Shown piece by piece: positions 25,027 to 33,053 of a DNA stretch of 64,000 nucleotides. Under the pieces are notes generated by a model. It was not told the DNA's origin. It was given only the letters and a program-made list of their open reading frames with translations, and searched no databases. Origin of the DNA: JAKVBH01 sp049800955 (lineage in GTDB: Bacteria > Pseudomonadota > Alphaproteobacteria > Rhodobacterales > Rhodobacteraceae); NCBI RefSeq assembly GCF_049800955.1, contig NZ_JBNAGA010000002.1:310001-374000 (forward strand), written 5' to 3'. Both the position numbers and the translations under genes were made by a program. The stretch's first letter is position 1; the number at the start of each line of letters is the position of its first letter.

Positions 25027-25767
25027 TCAATTCAGCTCGGAGGCCACCCGCGCGACAATCGCTTTGCGCGCGGCATTGGGCGGGTGCGTCCCCAGGAAGG
25101 CATTCCCGGGATCCGGGAGTTGGGTGAAGAATTGCGAACCGCGCACGGGGTCGTAGCCTGCGCGATGAGTGATGACGGTTCCCAGCGCATCGGCCTCAAG
25201 TTCGAATTCCTTGGAATAGCTGCGAGACCCCACCGCAGCGCCGATCTCTTGCCCCGCGCGAACAGCGCCGGCATCGCCCCCTGTGATCGCACCAATGACA
25301 CCGCCAAAGACAGCCGCGCCAACTGTGGCGCTCTGCTGGCGGCGCTCCAGGTGATTGGCGATGTGATGGGCCGCTTCATGGCCGACCACAAAAGCCAACT
25401 CATCGGCATTTCTGACAGAGGTAATCAAAGCGAGATTGAAGGCCAGCACAGGGCGGCCGCGGCGGTCCACGGTTTGAAAGGCATTCGGAGGCAGCCCGAC
25501 CCGATTGTCCACGACGATCTGAAAATCACAATTACCGGGTCGCTCTTCGCGACACATCTGCTCGGCAATCGGTTCCATCCGTTGAATAACAGAGACAAAC
25601 TGATTGGCAGCCCGATCAGCTCGCGCGCGAATACTGGCGCGCTCCGATGCGCTTGGGCTGTTGGCCACTCGTTTTTCCTGGGGATGCGGGCGCGTTGGCC
25701 GCTCTTCCTGCACCTCGACGCTGCATCCCGCCAAGGCCAATGCCGCCACGATGATCCAAACCCGCAT
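25027..25767 (-). CDS. M48-family metalloprotease, lipoprotein
   Basis: Protein of 246 residues. The lipobox LALAGC (lipidated Cys at 15) shows it is a membrane-anchored lipoprotein. The zinc-protease motif HEAAHHIANH (HExxH, about residue 131) and the distal Glu in EFELEADALG complete the M48 site. The segment GGVIGAITGGDAGAVRAGQEIGAAVGSRSYSKEFE is typical of Oma1/BepA/LoiP-like peptidases that degrade misfolded envelope proteins. It stands alone, about 75 nt upstream of the Cys-rich trio on the same strand. A Cys pair is present (QMCREERPGNCDF). Confidence 0.9.
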   Translation of the reverse strand: MRVWIIVAALALAGCSVEVQEERPTRPHPQEKRVANSPSASERASIRARADRAANQFVSVIQRMEPIAEQMCREERPGNCDFQIVVDNRVGLPPNAFQTVDRRGRPVLAFNLALITSVRNADELAFVVGHEAAHHIANHLERRQQSATVGAAVFGGVIGAITGGDAGAVRAGQEIGAAVGSRSYSKEFELEADALGTVITHRAGYDPVRGSQFFTQLPDPGNAFLGTHPPNAARKAIVARVASELN

Positions 25768-25883
25768 GCCGCCGACTCCACTTCAACTTGCTATGACATA
25801 ACCGCGCAGACGCGGGCTTTCCAGAGTATAGCCCCTGTCCGGATGGCGCGCATTCACTAGGTGGTGAAGTGAAAGGAAGTCCG

Positions 25884-26252
25884 ATGTCTGATCATGATCC
25901 GCTCGAAGTTGTCTATAATGATACATGCCCGATCTGTTCGCGGGAGGTGTCTATGTATAAATCTGCAACCGATGATGACGTCGTGTATCACGGGCTGTCC
26001 TCATGTGATCTTCAGCGATTTGGACTGAGCCCGGAGCAAGCGGCGCGCGAATTTCATGTGCTTCACAAAGGTGAATTGATCTCGGGCCTTGCGGCCTTTG
26101 CCTTGCTCTGGGAGCGCATGCCCCGAATGAAATGGCTGGCGCGTCTGGTGCGTATTCCGGTCCTCAGCATCGTGCTGGAGTGGATCTACACGCACATTCT
26201 GGCGCGCGCGCTTTTCGCAATGCATCAACGGCGCCAGGCACGGTTGCAATAG
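25884..26252 (+). CDS. DCC-family thiol-disulfide oxidoreductase (DUF393)
   Basis: Protein of 122 residues. VVYNDTCPICSREV near the N-terminus is the DCC family signature, with a thioredoxin-like CPIC motif (about residues 15-18). The later GELISGLAAFALLWERMPRMKWLARLVRIP matches the family. The C-terminal third is hydrophobic and may associate with the membrane. ATG 25884 follows AAAGGAAG. No linked partner gene shows its substrate. Confidence 0.88.
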   Translation: MSDHDPLEVVYNDTCPICSREVSMYKSATDDDVVYHGLSSCDLQRFGLSPEQAAREFHVLHKGELISGLAAFALLWERMPRMKWLARLVRIPVLSIVLEWIYTHILARALFAMHQRRQARLQ

Positions 26253-26277
26253 GATCAGGAGCGGGTAATCTCTCGAT

Positions 26278-26511
26278 ATGTTCAGCATAGAGCACGAGTT
26301 TGACGCCACAGTTGTGACCCTCGTCGATGAGGGCAGCGCGCCCTTGCAAGAGGATATCGTTGTTCATTCTTTCGAGGATTGCATCACTGTGGAGCAATAC
26401 GATCCCCGCACGGACAGGACAAACAAGATCACCTTGTCCATGAGCCAGATGAAAGACCTCGCGGCAGCCATTTCGCTGCCTGAAGGCGTCTACTCCAGAA
26501 AAACCGACTAA
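26278..26511 (+). CDS. Small acidic protein of unknown function
   Basis: Protein of 77 residues: MFSIEHEFDATVVTLVDEG then EDIVVHSFEDCITVEQYDPRTDRTNKITLSMSQMKDLAAAISLPEGVYSRKTD. Soluble, acidic, mostly beta-like, one Cys, no signal peptide. It lies 25 nt after the DCC-family gene, probably in the same operon, and ends in a strong terminator. Regular codon use and a clean stop support a real gene. I do not recognise the family. Confidence 0.65.
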   Translation: MFSIEHEFDATVVTLVDEGSAPLQEDIVVHSFEDCITVEQYDPRTDRTNKITLSMSQMKDLAAAISLPEGVYSRKTD

Positions 26512-26554
26512 AGCAAAACGACCAACTGCTTTTGGACAGATGGTCGTTTTGCTT
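26511..26554. terminator. Bidirectional intrinsic terminator
   Basis: AAGCAAAACGACCA (26511-26524) and TGGTCGTTTTGCTT (26541-26554) form a perfect 14-bp stem with a 16-nt loop. T-runs sit inside the arms. It lies between the convergent small-protein gene and regA. Confidence 0.8.
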
Positions 26555-26577
26555 GAAGATTATGGCGCGCGGTTAAT

Positions 26578-27132
26578 TCAGCGCGGACTGCGCTTTGCGA
26601 GGATGCGCTGCAATGTGCGACGGTGCATGTTGAGCCTGCGGGCTGTCTCGGAGACATTACGATCACACAGCTCGTAAACGCGCTGGATATGCTCCCAGCG
26701 TACGCGGTCTGCACTCATCGGGTTTTCCGGAGGGGGCGGCAGATCATCGCCACGTGTCAACAACGCGTTCATGATGTCCGTGGCATCCGCCGGTTTCGAC
26801 AGGTAGTCGGTCGCACCGATTTTGACCGCCGCAACGGCCGTTGCGATCGCGCCGTAGCCGGTCAGTACAACAACACGGCTCTCGGGCCGTTTGTCGCGAA
26901 GCACTTCCACGACATCAAGGCCGTTGCCGTCCTCCAGCCGCAGGTCGATGACCGCAAAGGCGGGCGGGCGGGCAGTTGCGATTGCCTTGCCTGCTGTCAC
27001 GGACCCAGCCGTTTCAACAGAGAAGCCCCGCTTCTCCATTGCTTTTGCCAATCGTCTCAGAAAGGGTTCGTCGTCATCTACAAGAAGCAGCGATTTGTCT
27101 TCTATGTGATCGAGCGCATTATTTTCCGTCAT
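26578..27132 (-). CDS. regA: RegA (PrrA/ActR), global redox response regulator
   Basis: Protein of 184 residues. The receiver domain has DDDE (19-22), phospho-acceptor Asp63 in FAVIDLRLEDGNGLDV and the Lys of LSKPAD. A four-Pro linker (LPPPPE) leads to a Fis-type helix-turn-helix, RVRWEHIQRVYELCDRNVSETARRLNMHRRTLQRILAKRSPR, close to invariant in RegA/PrrA. With RegB it controls photosynthesis, carbon fixation, nitrogen fixation and oxidase genes. ATG 27132 rather than an upstream Met, because this gives the standard length. It lies 88 nt after sco and diverges from regB, the classical arrangement. Confidence 0.97.
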   Translation of the reverse strand: MTENNALDHIEDKSLLLVDDDEPFLRRLAKAMEKRGFSVETAGSVTAGKAIATARPPAFAVIDLRLEDGNGLDVVEVLRDKRPESRVVVLTGYGAIATAVAAVKIGATDYLSKPADATDIMNALLTRGDDLPPPPENPMSADRVRWEHIQRVYELCDRNVSETARRLNMHRRTLQRILAKRSPR

Positions 27133-27220
27133 GCATCCCTCCTCCGGCGCAAGACTTATAATTATCGCTCCGTTATCCCCGTTCAACTCGCCCCTGTCAA
27201 ATAAGCGTTTCAAAAAGCGG

Positions 27221-27844
27221 TTATGCGTTCTCCACAAAGCATTGCACGGTATTGGCCATGGCTTCGGCGCTGGTATCGCGTCGGAAGAACTCCAAAAACC
27301 CGTGCTCGGGCGTCACAAAGTAGGTGAATGTCGAGTGATCCACGAGGTAATACTCATCGTCTGACGGCTGCACCTTGTAGTAGGTCCGGTATGCCTTGGA
27401 CGCCGCGGCGACCTGCTCTTCCGTCCCGGTCAAGCCAATCATCTTTTCATGCACATTGTACGCGAAGTCTCCGACGGCTTCCGGGGTATCGCGCGCGGGA
27501 TCAACAGAGATGAAGACCGGGGTCGCTGAAATGCCACGTTCCGCGAGGATGTCCACGGCCTCGGCGTTGCGGACTGTATCCAGCGGGCAGACATCGGGGC
27601 AAAAGGTGTAGCCGAAATAGACCAGTGTCGGCTCCGTGATCACATCGGTGTCGGTTACAACCTCTCCCGATGCATCAAGCAGCGAAAACGGCCCGCCGAT
27701 GCTCCCGGCGCCGCCCGCAACATTGCTCGCGCGGCATTGCGCAAACGCGTCAGACGGGCCCGTTGCAAGATAGGTATATCCTCCGACGCCGCCGACGATG
27801 GCAACGAGCGCAGCAGCGGCGGCGATGGCAAAGTTCCGTTCCAT
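27221..27844 (-). CDS. senC: SCO1/SenC (PrrC) copper chaperone
   Basis: Protein of 207 residues with an N-terminal membrane anchor (about 5-27) and the SCO fold. The copper and thiol site is FCPDVCPLDT, and His in LVDHSTFTYFV completes it. It supplies copper to cytochrome oxidase and links oxidase status to RegB signalling in Rhodobacter. It lies between regB (divergent) and regA (downstream), exactly as in Rhodobacter. The 91-nt gap to regB holds both promoters. Confidence 0.94.
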   Translation of the reverse strand: MERNFAIAAAAALVAIVGGVGGYTYLATGPSDAFAQCRASNVAGGAGSIGGPFSLLDASGEVVTDTDVITEPTLVYFGYTFCPDVCPLDTVRNAEAVDILAERGISATPVFISVDPARDTPEAVGDFAYNVHEKMIGLTGTEEQVAAASKAYRTYYKVQPSDDEYYLVDHSTFTYFVTPEHGFLEFFRRDTSAEAMANTVQCFVENA

Positions 27845-27935
27845 GATCCTCTCCGGTCTCCGGTTTCTAGATTGATCGCATTGTTGTGCACACGTATCTA
27901 TTCACAATCGCTCGACAAGGGACGAAAGCGCGCAC

Positions 27936-29309
27936 ATGTCAGACTCGCCCAGCGAATTCACGATGAACCGGCAACGCGGCAATTGGATTCGCCTGCGCAC
28001 AATGATCTTGCTGAGGTGGGTCGCCATCGTCGGCCAGATGACCGCGCTCATCGTGGCCCAACGCTATTTCTCGCTGCAGCTTGAACTGGGGCTTTGCTAC
28101 CTTGCGATTGGCGTCTCGGTTGTTGGCAATCTGATCGCCATCGCTGTCTTCCCGGAAAACAAGCGGTTGTCGGAGACGGAAAACACGCTCATGGCGCTGT
28201 TCGATCTTCTGCAATTGTCGTTTCTGATCTATTTGACAGGCGGGCTGAACAATCCTTTTTCCTTGCTGATCCTCGGGCCCGTCCTTGTCTCTGCGGCGGT
28301 CTTGACGACGGGGCCCACTGTGTTCCTCGCAGGCATCGCACTCATTCTGGTCACTCTTCTTACGCAGTTTCACCTGCCATTGCGGACCGAACAAGGTTTC
28401 ATCCTGCGCATCCCGGACGTTTTCATCTTCGGCAAATGGATCGCGATTGTGATCGCGGTCGTGTTTCTCACGGCCTACAGCCGCAGGATCACCATCGAGA
28501 TGCACTCTATGTCGGACGCGCTGAGTGCGACCCAAATGGCGCTGTCACGAGAACAGAAGCTTACCGATCTTGGCGGTGTCGTGGCTGCGGCCGCCCATGA
28601 GCTGGGCACGCCCCTCGCAACCATCAAGCTCACCTCATCAGAGCTGATCGACGATCTGTCTGACAGGCCCGAGCTGCGCGAGGATGTGGAGTTGATCCGC
28701 GATCAGGCGGATCGCTGCCGCGATATTCTCCAGTCGATGGGCCGTGCGGGCAAGGCAGACAAGCACGTGCAATCCGCCCCTCTGTCAGAGATCATTCAAA
28801 TCGCCGCCGAGCCTCATGAAGGACGTGGCAAAATGCTCGTTTTCGACGGTCAGAGCGGCCATGACATCCCCACGATTGCCCGGGCGCCCGAGCTCATTCA
28901 TGGCATCCGCAATCTGATCCAGAACGCCGTGGATTTCGCCCGTGCAAATGTCTGGATCGAAACCCGCTGGACGGAAGACACAATCTCGGTACGTATCCTC
29001 GATGATGGCATGGGATACCCGCCCCATCTCATCGGGCGAATTGGAGAACCCTTCGTGCGCAAGCGTCGGTCAGAAGCCGATCGCAAGGCCCGACCCGAGT
29101 ACGAAGGCATGGGTTTGGGGTTGTTTATTGCCAAAACCTTGCTGGAGCGCTCAGGTGCCGAGCTCAGCTTTGCAAATGGATCCGACCCCTATGACAATGC
29201 GCATTCCCGGCCTGAGAAATGCGGGGCCATCGTTGAAGTCATCTGGCCGCGCGCCAGCATCGAGATGACGACTCCAGTCACTGGCGAGAACCAACAGATC
29301 ACCATCTAG
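27936..29309 (+). CDS. regB: RegB (PrrB), redox-sensing histidine kinase
   Basis: Protein of 457 residues with six membrane segments (about 25-185). The quinone-sensing heptapeptide GGLNNPF is at 102-108. The H-box HELGTPLATIKL places the phospho-His at 221, and the redox-active Cys261 sits in DRCRDILQSMGRAGK. The N box (NLIQNAVDFA) and G boxes (DDGMGYP, GMGLGLFIAK) are complete. In oxidising conditions it is a poor kinase; reduced quinol favours phosphorylation of RegA and so photosynthesis gene expression. ATG 27936; a second Met at residue 10 is possible. Confidence 0.97.
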   Translation: MSDSPSEFTMNRQRGNWIRLRTMILLRWVAIVGQMTALIVAQRYFSLQLELGLCYLAIGVSVVGNLIAIAVFPENKRLSETENTLMALFDLLQLSFLIYLTGGLNNPFSLLILGPVLVSAAVLTTGPTVFLAGIALILVTLLTQFHLPLRTEQGFILRIPDVFIFGKWIAIVIAVVFLTAYSRRITIEMHSMSDALSATQMALSREQKLTDLGGVVAAAAHELGTPLATIKLTSSELIDDLSDRPELREDVELIRDQADRCRDILQSMGRAGKADKHVQSAPLSEIIQIAAEPHEGRGKMLVFDGQSGHDIPTIARAPELIHGIRNLIQNAVDFARANVWIETRWTEDTISVRILDDGMGYPPHLIGRIGEPFVRKRRSEADRKARPEYEGMGLGLFIAKTLLERSGAELSFANGSDPYDNAHSRPEKCGAIVEVIWPRASIEMTTPVTGENQQITI

Positions 29310-29322
29310 GCTTTAACAACCC

Positions 29323-29337
29323 TTAACGGTTTGTTAA
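29323..29337. promoter_or_regulatory. CtrA box (TTAA-N7-TTAA) before the PAS protein gene
   Basis: TTAA (29323-29326), seven bases, TTAA (29334-29337), followed by C: a perfect match to the CtrA consensus. It lies 39 nt upstream of the PAS protein start, where a promoter should be. A second TTAA sits 10 nt before it, making a cluster. Binding is inferred. Confidence 0.55.
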
Positions 29338-29376
29338 CCTCCAAATGCAACCATGCGTTGCGTCTCGGAGAAAGCC

Positions 29377-30897
29377 ATGGGGAACATAGACCTAGACCCG
29401 ATTCTTGTTCTTCTCGGTGCCCTCTTGGCAATCGGGTTTATCGCGTGCGCCTACATCACATCCACGACCCGCAAAGCCCCGAAAAACAGTCTGCCCGAGG
29501 CAGTGTCCGAGAGTGTTACGTTCCTCTTTGACGGAGATACGCTCGTCGATGTGAGCAAAGCGGCGCAAAGGCTGGCCGGTGGGTCCGGCGATTTTCGCGA
29601 TATCGCGGAGAAGCTGGCGCATCGTTTTCCCGACCTGCCCCAATCCTTGAGCAACATCGCAAAGGACGTGCAAATCCTCTCACATTTGCCGGGGGATTCC
29701 GGGTACCTGCACATCAAAAGAAGCGCCAACCGCACAGCTCTAACCCTCCATGACCCGGACACCAATGCCTCGGATCGCCATAGCCTGCTGAGTGCAAGCT
29801 CACGGCTCGATCTTCTGGACAGCGTTGTGAAAGACGCCCCGGTAGCCATTTGGACAACCTCTGATCAAGGCCATGTCGTCGAACGAAATGCCTACTTCGG
29901 CACACTCGAAGAGCTCGCCGAAGGTCCGCCGTTTGATCTGGGTGAAAGCCCCTTTGATCTCGACAAGGGCCCGCGGCGCCTTTGGATCGAAGACAGCGAG
30001 AACAACACGCGCAAATGGTATGACATTACAACGCGCAAAACGGGCCCGGCCTCCTACACACACTACGCCATTAACGCTGATGCCATCGTCAACGCTGAAG
30101 TGGCCCAGCGCAATTTCGTCCAGACGCTGACCAAAACATTCGCCCAGCTCTCCATCGGTCTCGCCATCTTTGACCGGAAAAGGCAATTGGCGCTGTTCAA
30201 TCCGGCTCTGATCGACCTGACAACTGTTCCCGCGGATTTCCTGAGCGCACGTCCTTCGCTCAACAGTTTCTTCGACCAATTGCGTGATCGGCAAATCATG
30301 CCGGAGCCGAGGAATTACAGAAACTGGCGCGATCAATTGTCGGACATGATAGCCGCCGCACAAGACGGGATCTATTGCGAGACATGGACCCTGCCCTCCG
30401 GTCTGACCTATCGGATCAGTGGCAAACCGCATCCCGACGGTGCTGTGGCCTTTCTGTTTGAAGACATCAGCGCGGAGATTTCCCTGACGCGGCGCTTCAG
30501 GGCCGAACTTGAGCTCAGTCAAAGCGTGATCGATTCACTGGACACGGCGCTGGCTGTTTTCTCGCGCAACGGCACGCTGACATTCTGCAACACGCGTTTT
30601 CGCGAACTTTGGAAATGCAGCCCGGACGAGAGTTTTATCGAGATGACGGTCTTTGATGCCTCGCGCATCTGGCAGGAACTTTGTGAAGCCAGCCCGGTTT
30701 GGGGAGAGCTTCGCAACTTTGTGACAACAGTGGATGAGCGAGCTGAGTGGGTCGATCAGGTGGTGCATATCCACGAAGGGCCTTTGTCGGTGGAAGCGGC
30801 CCCCCTGTCAGGTGGATCTTCCGTGGTGCGCTTCACCCTTCTGACCCCTTCAGCCAAGTCAAAAGCGCAGCAGAGTACTGTTCCGGATGACTCCTGA
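29377..30897 (+). CDS. Membrane-anchored multi-PAS protein, DivL-like
   Basis: Protein of 506 residues: one N-terminal membrane segment (about 9-27), then a series of PAS-type domains (LLDSVVKDAPVAIWTTSDQGHVVERNAYF, LTKTFAQLSIGLAIFDRKRQLALFNPAL, SLDTALAVFSRNGTLTFCNTRFRELW). No H-box or ATP-binding domain follows. Kinase-less multi-PAS proteins in this neighbourhood (before tsaE-amgK-murU-addBA) correspond, as I recall, to DivL of Rhodobacterales, which feeds into the CckA-ChpT-CtrA relay. The perfect CtrA box upstream agrees. GGAG precedes ATG 29377. DivL is inference; a generic PAS protein is the safe call. Confidence 0.75.
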   Translation: MGNIDLDPILVLLGALLAIGFIACAYITSTTRKAPKNSLPEAVSESVTFLFDGDTLVDVSKAAQRLAGGSGDFRDIAEKLAHRFPDLPQSLSNIAKDVQILSHLPGDSGYLHIKRSANRTALTLHDPDTNASDRHSLLSASSRLDLLDSVVKDAPVAIWTTSDQGHVVERNAYFGTLEELAEGPPFDLGESPFDLDKGPRRLWIEDSENNTRKWYDITTRKTGPASYTHYAINADAIVNAEVAQRNFVQTLTKTFAQLSIGLAIFDRKRQLALFNPALIDLTTVPADFLSARPSLNSFFDQLRDRQIMPEPRNYRNWRDQLSDMIAAAQDGIYCETWTLPSGLTYRISGKPHPDGAVAFLFEDISAEISLTRRFRAELELSQSVIDSLDTALAVFSRNGTLTFCNTRFRELWKCSPDESFIEMTVFDASRIWQELCEASPVWGELRNFVTTVDERAEWVDQVVHIHEGPLSVEAAPLSGGSSVVRFTLLTPSAKSKAQQSTVPDDS

Positions 30898-30943
30898 GCG
30901 ATAGCGCTTTGCAAGCCTCTCGGCGCTTGGCTAGTGTCGGCCC

Positions 30944-31420
30944 ATGCCAAGCACTGCGCCAACCTCCTTTCACTTAAATTCCCCTGAGGAGACCGAAGCC
31001 TTCGCCCGCCGCGTTGCGGCACTTGTCGACGGGCCAACGGTCCTTTTGCTGGAAGGGGAGATCGGCGCCGGGAAAAGCCATTTCTCCCGCGCCTTCATCC
31101 GGGCATGTGGTGCAACCGACCGAGACATTCCCTCGCCAACCTTCACTTTGGTGCAAACCTATGAAACGCCCTTGGGCGAAATCTGGCATTGCGACCTCTA
31201 CCGCCTGACATCGCTGGATGAGATCGATGAGCTTGGCTTGTTCGCAGCCTTTGACACGGCGATTTGCCTTGTCGAATGGCCGGACCGTCTGGGCTCGGAA
31301 AGGCCGACCGATGCCTTGATCTTACAGTTCAAACATGGCGCAGCCGTCGAGGCGCGCGAGGTCACGCTGCGGTCGCAAGACGCACGCTGGGCGCCTTTGA
31401 GAGACGCGGTGACGTCATGA
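30944..31420 (+). CDS. tsaE: TsaE, tRNA t6A-modification ATPase
   Basis: Protein of 158 residues with the Walker A motif LEGEIGAGKSHFSRAF (about residues 36-51) and PSPTFTLVQTYE plus IWHCDLYRL, all hallmarks of TsaE. It hydrolyses ATP in the TsaBDE complex that makes threonylcarbamoyladenosine at A37 of ANN-decoding tRNAs. Its stop overlaps the start of the next gene (ATGA), coupling it to the cell-wall recycling pair, a common arrangement in proteobacteria. Confidence 0.94.
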   Translation: MPSTAPTSFHLNSPEETEAFARRVAALVDGPTVLLLEGEIGAGKSHFSRAFIRACGATDRDIPSPTFTLVQTYETPLGEIWHCDLYRLTSLDEIDELGLFAAFDTAICLVEWPDRLGSERPTDALILQFKHGAAVEAREVTLRSQDARWAPLRDAVTS

Positions 31421-32376
31421 ACCGCGGCCAGGACATCACCGTGTTTCTGGAGCAATCCGGTTGGCAGGATGCGGCGCAACTTCCGCTGGCCGGTGATGCA
31501 TCATCGCGCCGATATCTGCGCCTCAAGCGAGGGTCACAGAGCCGCATAATGATGGATGCGCCGCCTCAGAGCTGTGGCAGTTCGCAAATGTTCATCACCA
31601 TCGCGACACATCTGCGCAGCGCGGGTTTCAATGCACCCGAGATTTTCGACACGGATGTCCGTCAGGGCTTGATCCTGATGGAGGATTTCGGTGATGCCCT
31701 GATCGCAAATGTCCTTGCCGCCGATCCTGCCCGCGAACACGAGCTCTATGCTGCGGTCATTGACGTGCTGGCGCGCCTCAATACCTGCCCGTGGCCCGAC
31801 CGCCTGACGCCAAAGTCGCCAGCCAAACTCGCGGAGATGGCCAGTCTCATCTTCGCGCATTATGCCCCGGATGTGCACGCCGAGGATCAACGCGCGGCGC
31901 TGGCGCTTCTCGAAAAGCACTTGAATGCAACGATGGATCTGCCGCCGGCCTTGGCGCTTAGGGATTTTCATGCCGAAAACCTGATCTGGTTGCCCGGTCA
32001 AACCCCTCGCATGCGGATTGGGCTGCTCGACTTTCAGGATGCAATCGTAACCCATCCCGCGTATGATCTCGTCTCCCTGCTCAAAGACGCGCGGCGCGAT
32101 GTCAGCTCTGATGTTGAAGAGGCGATGATCACCCGTTTCATAGATCAGACAGGTCTGGATGAGGCGCGTCTGCGCCATGGCTATGCGGTCATGGGGTTGC
32201 AGCGGAACCTGCGCATTCTGGGTGTGTTTTGCAGGCTCGCCAGCGCGCGCGCCAAACCACACTACCTCAGCCTACTGCCGCGCGTTTGGGGCCATGTGCA
32301 AGACGCCCTCTCAACTCCGGCATTGATTGATCTCAAAGCGGCCTTTGCCTGCCTGCCCACACCGGAGGATCGCTGA
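31417..32376 (+). CDS. amgK: AmgK-like amino-sugar anomeric kinase
   Basis: Protein of 319 residues with the aminoglycoside phosphotransferase fold. LRDFHAENLIWLPG is the catalytic loop (Asp, Asn) and IGLLDFQDAIVTHPAYDLVSLLKDARRD carries the metal-binding Asp. With MurU next to it, the protein is best read as AmgK, which phosphorylates N-acetylmuramate or N-acetylglucosamine at C1 for peptidoglycan recycling. ATG 31417 overlaps the tsaE stop. The frame remains open upstream inside tsaE, but the overlap start is the normal one. Confidence 0.86.
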   Translation: MNRGQDITVFLEQSGWQDAAQLPLAGDASSRRYLRLKRGSQSRIMMDAPPQSCGSSQMFITIATHLRSAGFNAPEIFDTDVRQGLILMEDFGDALIANVLAADPAREHELYAAVIDVLARLNTCPWPDRLTPKSPAKLAEMASLIFAHYAPDVHAEDQRAALALLEKHLNATMDLPPALALRDFHAENLIWLPGQTPRMRIGLLDFQDAIVTHPAYDLVSLLKDARRDVSSDVEEAMITRFIDQTGLDEARLRHGYAVMGLQRNLRILGVFCRLASARAKPHYLSLLPRVWGHVQDALSTPALIDLKAAFACLPTPEDR

Positions 32377-33053
32377 TGCCCGAGGCCGCGCTTTTCTTTG
32401 CTGCGGGGTTTGGCACGCGTATGCGCCCCTTGACGGATACCTGCCCCAAACCATTGATCCGCGTTGCAGGGCAAACCCTTCTGGATCACGCACTTGCCCT
32501 GGGCGAAGCGATCCCGCTCAAGCGGCGCGTCGTGAACACGCATTACCGCCATGAGCAGATTGAAGCGCATCTGGCAGGCCGCGACATCCTTCTGTCTCAC
32601 GAGACGCCGGACATTCTGGAAACCGGCGGCGGTTTGAGACAGGCCTTGCCCCTCCTAGGAGAGGGTGCTGTCTTCACGTGCAACACCGATGCGATCTGGT
32701 CTGATGCAGCGGCCATGGCCCAATTGCGCGCCGCATGGGAGCCTGCGCAGATGGACGCGCTCTTGCTCTGCGTTCCTGCTGCTCGCGCCATTGGTCATGG
32801 CGGCGACGGGGATTTCAGCCTGTCGCCCGATGGGCAACTCACGCGCGGCGGGTCACTGATCTACACGGGCGTTCAGATCATCGACCCCAAAGGTCTCTCC
32901 GCCATCTCCGAGACCTCCTTTTCGCTCAATCTGCTCTGGACCGAGATGGCAGCCAAAGGGCGTCTGCACGGTATCGTCTATGGCGGGGCGTGGTGTGATG
33001 TTGGACAACCCGAGAGCATCCAGCTGGCAGAGGATATGCTGCGCCATGTTTGA
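32376..33053 (+). CDS. murU: MurU-like MurNAc-1-phosphate uridylyltransferase
   Basis: Protein of 225 residues of the sugar-phosphate nucleotidyltransferase family. FFAAGFGTRMRPLTDTCPKPLIRVAG at the N-terminus is the nucleotide-binding signature, and NTDAIW and the late WCDVGQPE segment match MurU. It converts MurNAc-1-phosphate to UDP-MurNAc, bypassing de novo synthesis and the fosfomycin target MurA. The ATG overlaps the amgK stop, and its end overlaps addB by 8 nt. Confidence 0.87.
   Translation: MPEAALFFAAGFGTRMRPLTDTCPKPLIRVAGQTLLDHALALGEAIPLKRRVVNTHYRHEQIEAHLAGRDILLSHETPDILETGGGLRQALPLLGEGAVFTCNTDAIWSDAAAMAQLRAAWEPAQMDALLLCVPAARAIGHGGDGDFSLSPDGQLTRGGSLIYTGVQIIDPKGLSAISETSFSLNLLWTEMAAKGRLHGIVYGGAWCDVGQPESIQLAEDMLRHV

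Noticed and set aside
27845..27935. FNR-type (TTGAT-N4-ATCAA) site between sco and regB
   Set aside because: TTGAT is present near 27872 but the second half is not.
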